From NCBI GenBank assembly GCA_963585895.1, contig OY757904.1, positions 28,044,573 through 28,108,572 of the forward strand: a stretch of DNA of 64,000 nucleotides, given 5' to 3'. Positions 21,137 through 32,960 of the stretch are shown piece after piece. The translations under genes were made by a program, and so were the position numbers. The stretch's first letter is position 1. The number at the start of each line of letters is the position of its first letter. Under the pieces are notes generated by a model. The model worked only from the letters and a program-made list of their open reading frames with translations. It searched no databases and was not told the origin of the DNA. This DNA comes from Sepioteuthis lessoniana (taxonomy: Eukaryota; Mollusca; Cephalopoda; Myopsida; Loliginidae).

Positions 21137-21530
21137 TGATAAAAATCAACAAGCTTCCTCTCAGAAATTTAGACAACTCATTTTGGGAAGATTATTTTAT
21201 TAATAAGTATTGATTAAAAACATAAAAACAGATAATGCAGTGAAAGTGTAAAAACTAAACGAAAAATGATGACCTAAGTAAGATTATTAATTGATAAGTG
21301 TAGGCTATTAATATGAGCAGTAAAAATTGGAAGAAACAATCATATTTGATTAGATAAAAGGTTTGATTCAAACTTCAAAGTTTGCCAACAAGGAAGAATA
21401 CTGGACGGTATCATAGCAAAATTATTGCGACATTTATAACGATGATGAGTTAGTCACGTCAAATAGTTCCATTAATAATATCAATTAATAGATTAATTAA
21501 TAATAAATTTTCTCTTCTATTTCTGTTCAT
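21137..21530. other. AT-rich, no recognised feature
   Basis: No repeats or frames of note. Confidence 0.45.
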
Positions 21531-22742
21531 TGTGAATAACTTTAATGTTATAGTTCTTACACTTTCCCTCTAATTTTATAGTCTCATTTCTTTATTTTTG
21601 TGTAGCTTTATAAAGAGTTTATTTGTTGTTGCTTCTTTTAAATTCATTCGTTTTTCTCTTACTTGCGATATGAATCTTTCATACGGCTTCTTTTTTTTGT
21701 TTCTTTCTATTTTAAAACATTCCAGTTTCTGATTTATCAAACTCTTTCTTTCTTTCTTTCTTTCTTTCTTTTCAAACTCTTTCTTTCTTTCTTTATCTCT
21801 AATGTTTTGTTTTAATCTCTCCGAGCTTATTCTAACTATTCCTAAAATCGGGTCTTTTTTCTATCCGATCACTTTTATTTCTAAGGTTTATCTCTTTATA
21901 TGGGTTTAAAAGTAAAACAAACTTGTCTTTGTTTGCGGAATAAACCAATGGATGGGGCTGAGAATACGCTTACTATCTTCGCTGTTGAGGGGTAAGAACC
22001 CCACTTCCTAAATGTAATGCTTTGGCTATGGAACTAGATTAGATATGATGGTGAGGCTCAACTTCTGGATATCTCGTGTGTGTAGAGTAACTCTTCATAG
22101 GCATTATTTTTTGGATCATTCTGACCAGTTTTAATGGTAGGAGTTAGACTACCTTCTGTGGGTCAAATACATATGTTCAAAGATAGTTCACAATCGATGG
22201 CCCTGTAAGAAAAAAATCTCAAAAAAAATGTACAAAAAGAAATGTAAAAGTGAACATTAAATGAGTGCTATTCCCGATTTTTAGGCATGAAATAACCCAT
22301 GACAGATTCTTTGCCTTTTTTTCATTCACTGACTTTTTTGTTATTGTCTCCTTCTTCCTTACAACAACAAGAATAATTTGCATCTCCGCAGTTTCATTAA
22401 TAATACCGTTTCCCTTCACAAAAGTATCTCTCACTTTCCTCTATCTTTTTTTCTTCTCACACCACCTTTATAACAGTCTCGTTATTTTCTTTCTTTTTCT
22501 TTTCTTCTATCGCTCCATCTTCAATGAGAAGCCTTTTTACTTAATTTTCTAACTGAGTAGATTATGTCTCTTTCTCTCTCCGTCTCTCAACCAATAATTT
22601 TCTCTCTGTACTATCTATTTGGTTTAAAGATAATTCTTTCTTTAACTCTATTTTCCTTTTGTGCCATTGTACTGATGTGAACTTTCCGGCTAATGTGCTT
22701 CTTCTTCTTCTTCTTCTTCTTCTTCTTCTTCTTCTTCTTCTT

Positions 22743-22773
<31 letters not shown>

Positions 22774-22822
22774 TTCTTATTCTTATTCTTATTATTATTA
22801 TTATTTGTTTTACTCTTTATTC

Positions 22823-22876
<54 letters not shown>

Positions 22877-22900
22877 CTTCCCCCGATTCTCTTTGGCTTA
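21531..22900. repeat. Pyrimidine-rich domain with (CTTT)n, (CTT)n and (CT)n
   Basis: The plus strand is strongly C/T-biased for long stretches. (CTTT)n is at 21747-21793, (CTT)n at 22699-22771 passing into TTA units to 22804, and (CT)n at 22829-22872. A short purine-containing stretch lies at about 21900-22260. Confidence 0.8.
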
Positions 22901-23605
22901 TTCTCTAACTCTACGTCTTTTATTTCTCTTATATCCTCCTACTTACCTATTTGATTTTCTCTCTTTACACTGGACAAAGCAACAAATTTATCAAATGATC
23001 AAGTCACGATTTCATTTGTATTTGATTCATTGTCCATCTTGATGGCCTCGTTATAATTTAGATCTCCGTTAAAAGTTTCTGTTGCGTAGATTTCGATTCT
23101 GACTTCGGCCAGAATTTCGCACCTCACTCACGTTTCTATGACATCAAGCGATAGCTTAGCTGCAAAATATGTATTGGTCATGAGCTTTGAGTGTGCAGAT
23201 CTTATAATTCATTTGACTAGGCCGAGGTAAAAATAGTAATAAAAAGAACATGGTGCATACTCTTCTCTGGTAGCTTCTAAGCAAAAATGTGCGCATATGG
23301 ATCTTTTTGTTCTTAAATATTGCGTATTTACAGGGTATTAAAATTAATTTTTTCACAATCTATCTTAAATATACATTGTCCCTTGATTTATCTCAGAGCT
23401 TGTAAAATGATATTTATTGACATGCCTGAAGTTCCGGGAGTTTCAACCGTACTCCCTGGCCGAATGGAATGCTGACACTTGCTGATAACACTCATGAGCA
23501 GCGCTTTTCATTAGATCGTATTATGCATTTGCAAGTAGACAAATGAAGTTATGAGCTTGGTTTTAGAGTAAGTATTGTTTTAATATAAAATTTACCAGAA
23601 TATGA
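22901..23605. other. No recognised feature
   Basis: Nothing named. Short frames only. Confidence 0.5.
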
Positions 23606-23931
23606 ATAACAAATATATATATATATATATATATAAAGAGAGAGAGAGAGAGAGAGAGAGTGGGAGGGAGAGATAGACAGATTATGTATGTATGTATATA
23701 TATATATATAGAGAGAGAGAGTGAGAGAGAGGGCGAGAGAGAGAGAGTGAGAGAAGTTTTTCGTGGTATAAATTTGATGATAGCAACAAGGATTTATTGA
23801 CACTGACAAGAAAAGCTTAAAAAGAGAAAAAAATTACAGTCTAACTAACCGGTTTCGATCCTCAAGCAACAGAGCTAAATCGAGGATATAATCAAATAAA
23901 AAAAACACTAGGGGAAATATGCAAGGTAGAG

Positions 23932-23974
<43 letters not shown>

Positions 23975-23975
23975 G
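23606..23975. repeat. (TA)n/(GA)n arrays and a (GATA)n array
   Basis: TA-GA compound runs at 23612-23662 and 23690-23753, then (GATA)n at 23934-23975. Confidence 0.93.
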
Positions 23976-24673
23976 AACACTTTCATATTAGACACAGATT
24001 AAGACAAAGACTCCAAATCCTTGACTCTCTCTATATGAAGATTAACAAATATTCCTTAAAGAAAATTAACTTCAGAAAAAGCCGCCTCTTTCTAAAATGT
24101 CAATAGAAATTTTCCCGCCAATCAGTTCCCTTAATTCTTGTAGAAGTCTTATATTCCCATAAATTATCCTCTCACTTGTTTTTCTTCCAACTTTATATAT
24201 AAACACATGATTTCATTATTCACAAACCCCTGCTTCAAGATGGTTTCAGTTAGGGCCGAACGCATTTGGGAAACATGCGTTGTTTTTCTTAATTCATTAC
24301 ACCCAAACGTAATGCGACTCTTGTGAAGATTTAAAGAGATCTGTATGGTAGTGGTAGAATATTTTTCGGGGACGTTTCGATGAAGTAACATCACCGGCTT
24401 ATGAATATACATACGTGCACGTACACACACCTGATATGCAAATATGGCCACACAGCACAGAAGATATGTTAGCGGAGCACAATTGCAGTACGGTAGTCTA
24501 AGTCGTTGATATCCTGAGTCCAGTCAAGGAGATCTCACGCTCTACGTAATACTAAAGCTCCAGCCCAACCTCAAACAACACTCCCGACCCCAGGCAACCG
24601 AAGAAGATCAATGACAAAACAATGTCAGTCCTATTTATTCAAACATTTGTAAAAGAGTAAAGTCCGGCTTACC
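23976..24673. other. Mostly unassigned, with a possible Penelope-type relic
   Basis: At 24360-24400 the minus strand reads GGTGATGTTACTTCATCGAA then ACGTCCCCGAAAAATATTC. This resembles a Penelope-like terminus but lacks the hammerhead CUGA box, so it is not called. Confidence 0.35.
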
Positions 24674-24928
24674 GGCCCATTGGTATATAACGGTTAGCAT
24701 GTTCACCAATGGTCCTAGAGACCTTGGTTCAATCCCAAGTCAAGTCATATCGACGAGTAAAAAGTGGTACTTGGTGTCTCCTCGCTTAACACTCTCTACC
24801 ATAAGTTACGATCAATGGTAAGTCGAGCAATTCAGGGAAAGAAGTAGCGCCATTCTCTATACCTCGGTGTAGTAGCTACGGAAAAGGGAGCCTTTCCGTC
24901 GCCCTCGACTATAGTCGACTAATTTACA
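24674..24928 (+). mobile_element. SINE-C, full length
   Basis: Head GGCCCATTGGTATATAACGG, anticodon-arm region GTTCACCAATGGTCC, B box TTGGTTCAATCCCAAG. The body has AAAGTGGTACTTGGTGTC, GGGAAAGAAGTAGCGCC and TGTAGTAGCTACGG. The 3' end is CTCGACTATAGTCGACTAAT. A good reference copy for the family. Confidence 0.87.
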
Positions 24929-25489
24929 ACTTATATAGTTTGTCACAAAAAGATATTTAGAATTGAATATGACTATTGATTTTTTACAGAATTTATAATT
25001 TTTCTTTTTTGAAATACAAAGTAAACTATGGCCTTTGTTTTACATTTGAGGTAACTTTATTGTCATTTTAAAAATATTAGTACGCAATAGAAAAAATTAC
25101 TAAAAATGCTGTTTTTTTTTTTAATTCTTAATACATGTGTAAGATTCGGAACCTCCTTTATATGTTGCGTTCCCCTCAGTAGAGCTTTTCAGGCTCAGTC
25201 TGATTAATGCTTTTCTGCTGGTCTGTCTTTCTTGAATCAATTAAAATTATATCAAAATAAATCATTTGTTATTGGCTTTTGTTGCACTCAGCATATTGAC
25301 TTAAACCATCTTGAATTATCATTTTCACTAACTTGTAGAACTTTCTTTTATTTGTATGCCTTAAATAATTATTTAGATAAATTTTGCTGACGGTATTCAT
25401 AATGGTGTTACACGGGAAAAAAAGATGGCGAAATCCTTGTACCGACATCTCTCGGAGGAATTGATTTCTTGTAAAAAAAAGTAAAATAC
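24929..25489. other. AT-rich, no recognised feature
   Basis: Nothing named. Confidence 0.5.
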
Positions 25490-25640
25490 GGAAGCCGACT
25501 CTAGTCGAGGGGTGCCGAAGATCCTATTTCCATCGCTACTATATCAAGGTGAAGGGGAGAGCGCTACTCCTTTCCCTGGATATCTCCACTTTACTTTTTA
25601 TCCGTACCTTATAATGGAGAATCCTACCAATGTACGAATT
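25490..25640 (-). mobile_element. SINE-C 3' half
   Basis: The complement of the SINE-C 3' part is seen: GCCGACTCTAGTCGAGGGGT, GAGAGCGCTACTCCTTTCCC, CTTATAATGGAGAATCCTAC. The tRNA head is missing. Confidence 0.75.
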
Positions 25641-25829
25641 GCGCTAGGTGTACTAGTGTATACTTAGTTAGTAAAAAGTAAAATTGGTGACCTGATCTCT
25701 TTTTTAATATAAAATAGTATCCGTTCAAAACTATTGACGAATCAGTAATCCTTTAGGTTTGACCCACTTAGACTCTCGTGAAACGCATGTAGAAGAAACA
25801 ATGGGAAATACGCAAGGATGCAGCGTACA

Positions 25830-28076
25830 TTTTCCTTCGAGGGTAAGCAATACATCACGGTTCTCTCCAAATACATATATATAGTTAGCTTAAATAGACA
25901 TCAAAACTGAACCGTTTACGAAGGAAGAACCTCATGCAGTACAGAAAAAATGAAAAGCTGCAGGCTCGACGACATATCTCCTGAATTATAGAAGACAATT
26001 CGACGATATACTTCTTCGATGATTGCAACACAGTGTATAAACAAAAAACAACAGACAAAAGGATGCATAAAATAAGGCGACATCAAAATTATAAAGAATT
26101 ACAGGGGATTATATTTTAAAACAATAGCTGCTAAGATTTTATAACAACCTGCTTCTCAATCATATCCAACCTGAAGTCAAAAAACTTATGAATAAAAATT
26201 AGAACGGTTTTCGAAAAAAAAAATCGATCCACCACTTTTTAGATTCTGACTAGCCACCGAATAATCGACGGAGTACGTGGAAAAAATCACAAAGCAGCAC
26301 TGTTGTTCGTAGATTATTCGAACACATATAGTCACCCCAAAGAAACTATTACGGTATAATGAATTTTTGTAAAAGCACGAAACCAATGGTTAACTCAGTT
26401 AATGGCGACACCAACTTCCTCGGTCATGATTACGTACTACTAACTTTAATAGGTTGATTTGGTTTGTATCTTTTTATGACATATCAACCTTTGTAGGTTA
26501 TTTAACTCCAAATCCATTTTCATGTAAATAATAAGTTCCATTTAAAGCAATTCAGTTTAGTACGAGTACAGAGTTTAATTGTCAAAACATTTCTATTTCA
26601 AACTATTTTAGCAGTTATATATAACAATTCAATTTAGTGTAAGTACAGTTCCAATGTCAAAAACAGTTCAATTCAAAATAATTCAGTTTAGCATAAGCAC
26701 GCAGTTTAAAAGTAGATAAAGTTTAAGTGTGAAAAAACATGTCTATTTCGAGCTATTCAGTTTAGTCAAGCAGTTCTAATTCAGCTAATTCAATTTAGTA
26801 AGAGTACAAATTTTGTTTACACACAAGTAAATGTCAAAATAGTTCTAGGTTAAACAATTCAGTTTAGTGTAAATACAGTTTCAATGTCAAAAACAGTTCT
26901 ATTTCAAATAATTCAGTTTACCAAAAGCAAGCTGTTTAAATGCAAGCACGGGTTAATGTAAGTACGGGTTACCATTTCTATTTCAAGCATTTCAGTTTAA
27001 TCAAACAATTCAGTTTAGCATAAGTATGCCGTTTGTTCGATTTAGCCCATAGATAGGGCCCTATCAGATGCTACCACACCAGACCAGAGTGGACCTGGGA
27101 GCAATGGCAATGAAGGGGTGCTCTGTATTCCCCAAAGCCCCATCATTACTGGGGCCTCACCATCACACTGTTTAGTGTCATATTTAGTGTCATATCAGGA
27201 AACTCATTGAGAGGGTATTACGCCTCTGCAGAGGTGGAGTCTGTGTATTCTACAGCCCCAGCCTACTAGGCAACAACTTTAATAGATAAGATATATGAAA
27301 TGGTTTCCCATTGAAAAAAAAAAGATAAGAAGATGATATTCCACGGAGACTACGTAGACGAACTAGCGCTCCTCGCAAATACACCAGCCCAAGCCGAATT
27401 CCTACTGAATAGTCTACAACAAGCAGCAAGAATCATCGTCGTCTACATGAATACAATTCAAACAGAATTCATCCGTTATAAACAAGAAGCCATCTCCACT
27501 TTAAATAGTAGACCAGATCATATACCTTGGGTGTAACATATTATCTACTGAAAACGATTTCAATGTGACTTGCGAGAGCGTGGACTGCTATTAATAGGAT
27601 ACCGATCACATGAAAACCCTATCTCTCTAATAAGATAAAAAGGAATTCTTGTAAGCTGCAGTTATGTCAATACAACTGTCTGGTTACATTATCTAGATGC
27701 TAAAGAAATGAATTGAATAATAGGTAAACGATATCTACGCAGGAATGCTACGAGCTGTTCTGAACACATCCTGGAAGACTCACAGCACAAAACAGCAGCG
27801 GTAGAGCCAATTACGTCCCGTCTCGCAAATCATCAATGTAAATCAAACAAGACATGCAGGACATTGCTGTGGAAATAATGACGAATTCATATGCATGTTA
27901 TTTTATGGACCTCTATGCATGGACGCGCCAATGTTAGTCGACGAGCTCGGTGTTAATATATTAGTTCTTTTTGAGCACTGGATGCTGTGAAGGCGAACTG
28001 CCAAGAAGGATAAATGGTAGGGACGGGTCGCAAGAGAGAGTCAGGGAATTCCCAACTATCAGCACGACTTGATTAA
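25830..28076 (+). mobile_element. Decayed RTE-type LINE, RT region, interrupted by family H
   Basis: This aligns by eye to the full-length RTE at 46997-50752. Matches include GAAAAGCTGCAGGCTCGACG (RT start region), CAATTCGACGATATACTTCT, and a NGFRK-RSTT-like block with LFVDY at about 26200-26330. After the insert come the YVDELALLANTPAQAE block (about 27345-27400, in place of YADD) and the C-terminal RQTRHAGHCC-like block near 27850. The 3' end has GAGAGAGTCAGGGAATTCCC and CAGCACGACTTGATT. Catalytic YADD is changed and stops are present. Confidence 0.85.
26453..27274 (-). mobile_element. Family H retroposon with 11 bp TSD
   Basis: AACTTTAATAG at 26442-26452 and 27275-27285 flanks the insert, and the RTE reading resumes across it. 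The plus strand starts with the tail complement (GACATATCAACCTTTGTAGG). It has about 480 bases of irregular tandem units with TTCAGTTTAG words (26520-27030), then one head (about 27050-27270) ending TTCTACAGCCCCAGCCTACT. Confidence 0.85.
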
Positions 28077-28087
28077 TTTGATAAAGA

Positions 28088-28147
<60 letters not shown>
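28088..28147. repeat. (TA)n microsatellite
   Basis: About 60 bases of TA directly after the RTE copy. The next 140 bases (to 28290) include GCTGTTTCGACCTTATT, reminiscent of a Penelope-like terminus but not assigned. Confidence 0.95.
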
Positions 28148-28150
<3 letters not shown>

Positions 28151-28290
28151 GAAAACGAAGCTTTTGTTTTTGGAGAATAAAAATACGTTAAAAAGTGAAT
28201 TATCATGAATAGAAAATTATGCAAACGCTGTTCGTGACGAGCTGAACCACCGAACAGCTGTTTCGACCTTATTAGGTAATTTGGCATCGC

Positions 28291-28416
28291 TAGACCAGTA
28301 GCTCCGTGGGAGAGTTTCAGCTCTGCAATCTGTGGTCGCTGGTTCGATCTGCAGTGGGGGATATCGCGGTATACACTTCCGATGAAACAAATTTGGCCGA
28401 AAAAGCTGCCCAATGT
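28291..28416 (+). mobile_element. tRNA-like SINE unit with decayed hammerhead-like 3' part
   Basis: A box TAGCTCCGTGGGA (28300-28312) and B box CTGGTTCGATCTG (28339-28351) mark a pol III-type head. Starting 28379, CCGATGA, a degenerate stem around CAAATTTG, then GAAA and AAGCTGCCC follow the layout of the intact hammerhead at 53525-53568. Apparent changes are U4 to C, a C to A in helix III and the cleavage-site U to C. This is an inferred relic, not predicted to cleave. Confidence 0.5.
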
Positions 28417-28499
28417 TCTGTATGTTACGCGCAGTGCTGGCTGTATAATCGAGTCATTGTAATTCAAATTATAATATATAATTCCTCTATTTAAAAGTT

Positions 28500-29380
28500 T
28501 AAAAAATGTATGTCAATCAAAATGCATAAGCATTTTTCAAAATATTTCTTAAGGAACTGCGTGTACATTTCAGCATTTATGGAATTTATATGTCAGAGAC
28601 CTCATTAGTGAGGCGATGAAAATACTCTGAAAGGAATAAAATATTATTGAAAAGAATAGATGACAAAAAAGTTCAATATTTGACTCACAAGGGCGTTGTT
28701 TTCGCAAGCAGAAAAGTTAGATCCTGACTCAAATGTGTCTGATGATTCCTTATGAAATTATATATCTGTAAAAGGAATTGAAGATCCATCCCTCTGTCAT
28801 CTCGGTGAGCCTGTGAACAAGGAAGTGAGTAGTTAAATAGATGGGCTTACATTATACCAAATAATGTGAACGCCGGGGACGTGGCCCTCATTATTAAACA
28901 GATAGAGTGGTCTGAATATGGTATAGTGACCAATATAAGAAACAGTCCGAGGAAAGGTCAGCGCTTTTATTTGAATACCCATTGCCAACTTCGGAATTAA
29001 ACAAGAACACTATGTTGTATAACATTATGAAGTTATTAAGGATTTGGTTATAAAGATATAACTCTCTCGTCTTCAGAACTCCTTTATTTCTTGAAAAGGT
29101 CGAAATTGGCTGTAAGTGTCAGAGAGAGAGAGAGAGAGAGAGAGATGGGGGGAAGAAGGACGCAAATACGGACTGTCAGAGGACAGCTATATTGACCTTT
29201 TCTTAATCGACGTTATGATTCCATATTCATGACATTACATCTTTGCTTCCTTGACGAGAGGAGTCTCAACTTTTGTCCACTGTGGTCACTGCCCTCCGAG
29301 TGACGCCTTGGGCAGCTTCTGCCCAGACGTTGTTGTGGCTAGAACTAGCGGTCCGTGACTTAGTGACTACCTTTTACAAC
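28500..29380. other. No recognised feature
   Basis: (GA)n at 29119-29146. A small perfect hairpin TGGGCAG-CTT-CTGCCCA occurs near 29310. Nothing else is assigned. Confidence 0.45.
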
Positions 29381-29384
29381 TCGT

Positions 29385-29385
29385 G

Positions 29386-29417
<32 letters not shown>
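29385..29417. repeat. (TA)n microsatellite
   Basis: About 33 bases of TA with one G interruption. Confidence 0.93.
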
Positions 29418-29546
29418 ATTTCATAACACCTACGCGTTCTTCTGGTTCATGAATCACATGATCCGTTTACACGTACGCATCGCTTGTTTTCCGGTAATCA
29501 CTTTGTTGACACAGATGAAACATCTTCTCCCAGGGATACCTGATTG

Positions 29547-29585
29547 ATGGCTCTGTCTATGGCTAATATGCAACAACTGAAACAG
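29547..29585 (+). CDS. Possible short first coding exon
   Basis: ATG at 29547 opens 13 codons (MALSMANMQQLKQ) that end exactly at CAG|GTGAGTAC, a strong match to a metazoan 5' splice donor, in phase 0. There is no acceptor or second exon I can confirm, and no TATA or obvious promoter. The peptide is too short to identify a family. It may be a real first exon of a gene spanning this repeat-rich DNA, or chance. This is the only host-gene hint in the window. Confidence 0.25.
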
Positions 29586-29589
29586 GTGA

Positions 29590-30899
29590 GTACAGTATGA
29601 TCGGTGAAAGTAAACGTTAATTATATTGATTAAATAGCTTATTTAAACTTGTTTAGTAGCTGTCAGTGTTAATTTAATTTTTACCACAGTATTCTGATTC
29701 TAGCAAATTTTGCTGTTCATTTCTGTCAGTGTATTCCAGAAATCTGCTATCTGCAGTATACTGTGAAAATTTATTGATACAGAATGAATAAAATTGGTCA
29801 AATAGAAAACAAAGTAATTTATATTCATGAAAAATAATATATTGTGTAGTTTTAAGTATCAGAAATTTTACTCCGCAAATCAAAAGATAATTGTCTAATC
29901 GCTGTCTGTAAAGGAAAGAAAAAGCGTTTAAAATTTCACAAAAACTAACAATGAATTATAACAGCCTACAGATCTGGGGAATATATATTTTCGAAATAAC
30001 TGTTTAAATCTTCAAAAATTAATGAACAAGTCTCATAATTGTGTATCACTAAAATCATCTGAAACTGTATCAATAGTATACCGAAAGTTTTTGTTATATT
30101 ATTCAAATGCTGAAATCGGTAGACATTGATTTTCAATTCCCACAAGAATAATTTTAGATTGAAAGCAATCATGATAATGATGATAATACTTGCTGTTAAT
30201 GACGACGAAGGGAGAAAAAGAGATGAAATTGAAGAGTAAAATCAGAATTATTTTATTGTCTGGTTTTATTTTCAGTTGATTACGTTTGTGTGTAAAAAAA
30301 AAAGCCCAGAAAGAAAACGCCTCAAACACCCCCCCCACAAAACAGAAGAAACTAACGCTAGGTGAGGACAAACAAACCTATTCAAAATGGCGTCTTAGGT
30401 GTGTTCTGTATATCTACATTTCTCCTTTTTATCCTTAAAAAAAATCAATATCTAAATACGAGCAACAAAAACGCCTTTCCTTAATCGTCTTTCCTATTTT
30501 GGAAACACAAAAGCAATTGTTAAGTTTATGTATTATTTTTTTCCTATTTTATCATGCGAGTAGTCTTTTTTTTTTTTTTTCTCAGTTGACTAACCATTAA
30601 CTTGCATTCAGCTCTTTCTGGTTTCTACCAGACAACCCCAACCCCATGACTCGCACATATCACCTGGATTCTGTTGGTAACACAATCCAAATCCCCACCA
30701 TTTCTGTTCACTCAGACATTATCAAGAAGACGGACTTCCACTTGTGATTGTATTGTTGAAGCAGACGATAACGAGTGAAGCAAGACACAAGACAGAAGTC
30801 AAAACGAAAAGAAGCAAAAAAGAAAAAAAATAAAATAAAATAAATAAAAATGTAAGAACTGTCTAAATATTTATATTTACTTAAATTTTATGTCGGTAA
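29590..30899. other. AT-rich, no recognised feature (intron-like if the exon is real)
   Basis: No coding or repeat signature. A C8 run and purine runs occur at 30295-30340. Confidence 0.45.
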
Positions 30900-31330
30900 A
30901 CTTCCTTCGTTACTATCACCCTTTCTCTTTCCGTTACTTTCATCTTTCCGTTTCCCTGTCGCTAATCTCTTTGATTCCTTTTTTCTTTTTTCTTTTTGTT
31001 TTGTTTTGCTTTTGTTTTCTTATTTCCTTGTTTCATTTACACTCCTTTCTTTGAAATTCATTTTGTGCTATTTTTCTGCTTTTATTTATGTTTCTTTCAT
31101 ATCTTATTTCTTTTCTTGTTCAACATCTTTTAGCCTTTCTCTTTTCTGTTTATTTGCTTTCCATGTTTTGTTTTGTTTTTCACAACTACTTTTAGCATTT
31201 CTTCATCTTTTCATCCGCTTGATTCATACTTTAACTTATTGCTTTATTGTTTCACCATTTTCAAGTTGCTTTTTTTAAAAATTCTTTCATTCTTCCTTTC
31301 GTTTCATTTACATTCCTTAGATTTTTCTTC

Positions 31331-31398
<68 letters not shown>

Positions 31399-31625
31399 CG
31401 GTTATTATTTTGACATCTTTTTGTCATTAGATTTTCTGTCTTAATTTTATTTCTATTTTTTCTTTTGGGGATTTTTTTCTTTCTTCTGTTATTTTCATTT
31501 GTTTATCTATTCATGGATCTATCTCTTTATTTATTTATTCGTTCTTTCTTTTTCTTTCTTTCGTTCTTTCTATCTTTTTTTTTTCTTCATATTTGTTATT
31601 CTTTCTTTCGATTTTGTTTTAATAT

Positions 31626-31673
<48 letters not shown>

Positions 31674-32060
31674 TCGTTCATATTTGTTATTCTTTCTTTC
31701 GATTTTGTTTTAATATTCTTTCTTTCTTTCTTTCTTTCTTTCCAGTCTCTTTCTCATACTTGTATTTTCTTTCTCGTGTTTTATATTCATCCTTTCATAT
31801 TTTCTTTCTTTCACATTCTTTGAGTCATTGTTTTTAGGGGTTTTTTTAATATATTTTCCGATTTCCCAAGTTTTTCTTTATTTTCCATGGAAATTCATTC
31901 TTTCTCTCTTGTTTTTCAAAATTTATTTTTCTGTATTTCTGTAACTGCTAATTTTTCTTTCTCTTCTTTTTCTTTTTTTTTATTCTAACTAGTTTTAAAC
32001 TGTTCTTTTTCGTTTTAAAGATCTATTTGTTGCTTTGTTCTACTTTCAATCGATGAAACA
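30900..32060. repeat. Long pyrimidine-rich tract with (TA)n and (TTTC)n arrays
   Basis: Over 1 kb of the plus strand is dominated by T and C. It contains (TA)n at 31338-31395 and TTTC arrays at 31625-31675 and 31718-31742. The two TTTC arrays sit in a duplicated unit with CATATTTGTTATTCTTTCTT. The open frames here are composition artefacts. Confidence 0.85.
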
Positions 32061-32300
32061 TTTTCTTTTGGGACTGAAGCAACATTTACCAAGACAGAAA
32101 TGAATGATGAATTAAACATTAATTTTCATCCAAATATTAACCCCAGCATTAATTCATCCATCGGTCATCGTATTTATTTTAATGTCCTCTACGTTTCAGA
32201 TTAGAAAATTCAAATGTTTGAGACTCTTATCTGATCAGTATGAATGGTGCTTCACCTGGACAATGCCATGCTTTTGGGTAAATTCCCCAAACAAAAAAGG
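32061..32300. other. No recognised feature
   Basis: Nothing named. Confidence 0.45.
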
Positions 32301-32538
32301 GTTGTCCTCGTGGTGTCATGGTTTAAGCGATGGACTGCGGAATCTATATACGCGAGTTCGTACTCCAGTCGTGCTATTACGTTCACTTTCGGGCAAATAC
32401 CCATGGGAAATGTATGAACCCCCTAATCCTCCTAGCTATGTGTTAAATAGCACCACTACTGTTCTTCTAGGAGAATGGCTTTGGCATTAAATAACCTGCA
32501 GAGGTTGATATGCTATTAAACAAAGAAGCCAAACCAAA
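32301..32538 (+). mobile_element. SINE-B, full length
   Basis: Head GTTGTCCTCGTGGTGTCATG, GAGTTCGTACTCCAG, core and the B-specific body CACCACTACTGTTCTTCTAG. Tail TTAAATAACCTGCAGAGG ... AAACAAAGAAGCCAAACC. The flanks are A-rich and a TSD cannot be fixed. Confidence 0.88.
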
Positions 32539-32674
32539 TAAAAAGTATCAATACTAGATTCATGTTATTTTTTGGTAATTTGGCAATGAGCTTGAGAAAT
32601 CATCCGTTTATTTAATTCACTCAGTTATTCACACAGATTCTTTTAACTTTAAAACTTTAAATATCAAAGTCGTC
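32539..32674. other. Spacer between two SINEs
   Basis: About 136 bases separating same-strand SINE copies. No feature. Confidence 0.4.
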
Positions 32675-32960
32675 ATCCTCGTGGTGTAATGGTTAAAGCG
32701 ATGAACTGCGGAATCGTAGTACGTGAGTTCGTACTCCAGTCGCGCTATTACGTTCACTTTCGGGCAAATACCCTTGGGAAAGGTATGAACCCCCTTATTC
32801 TCCCTCCAGCTATGGGTAAATAGTAGGACGGACTAGGTTCTTCAGCCTTGGTGAGGCAACTAGTCTAGGAGAAGGAAAACTCTGAATTAAAACCTGTTAA
32901 ACTCCGCTTAAAAATTGACCTTGTGTCATATCCTGCCCGAGCGGAGGGGTTGGTAAATAG
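32675..32960 (+). mobile_element. Chimeric SINE: SINE-B head joined to SINE-A tail
   Basis: Bases 32675-32795 are SINE-B: the TCCTCGTGGTGTAATGG head, GAGTTCGTACTCCAGTCG and TATGAACCCCCTT. From about 32797 the sequence is SINE-A: ATTCTCCCTCCAGCTATGGG, GGTTCTTCAGCCTTGGTG, TTAAACTCCGCTTAAAA, GAGCGGAGGGGTTGG. The switch falls inside the short core common to both families. No clear TSD is seen. Confidence 0.9.

Noticed and set aside
22659-23042. Poly-Leu membrane protein
   Set aside because: Product of CTT and CT microsatellites.
24360-24400. Hammerhead on the minus strand
   Set aside because: GATG...CATCGAAAC is present but the CUGA box is absent.
31006-31837. Phe/Ser-rich membrane proteins
   Set aside because: Composition artefact of the pyrimidine-rich tract.
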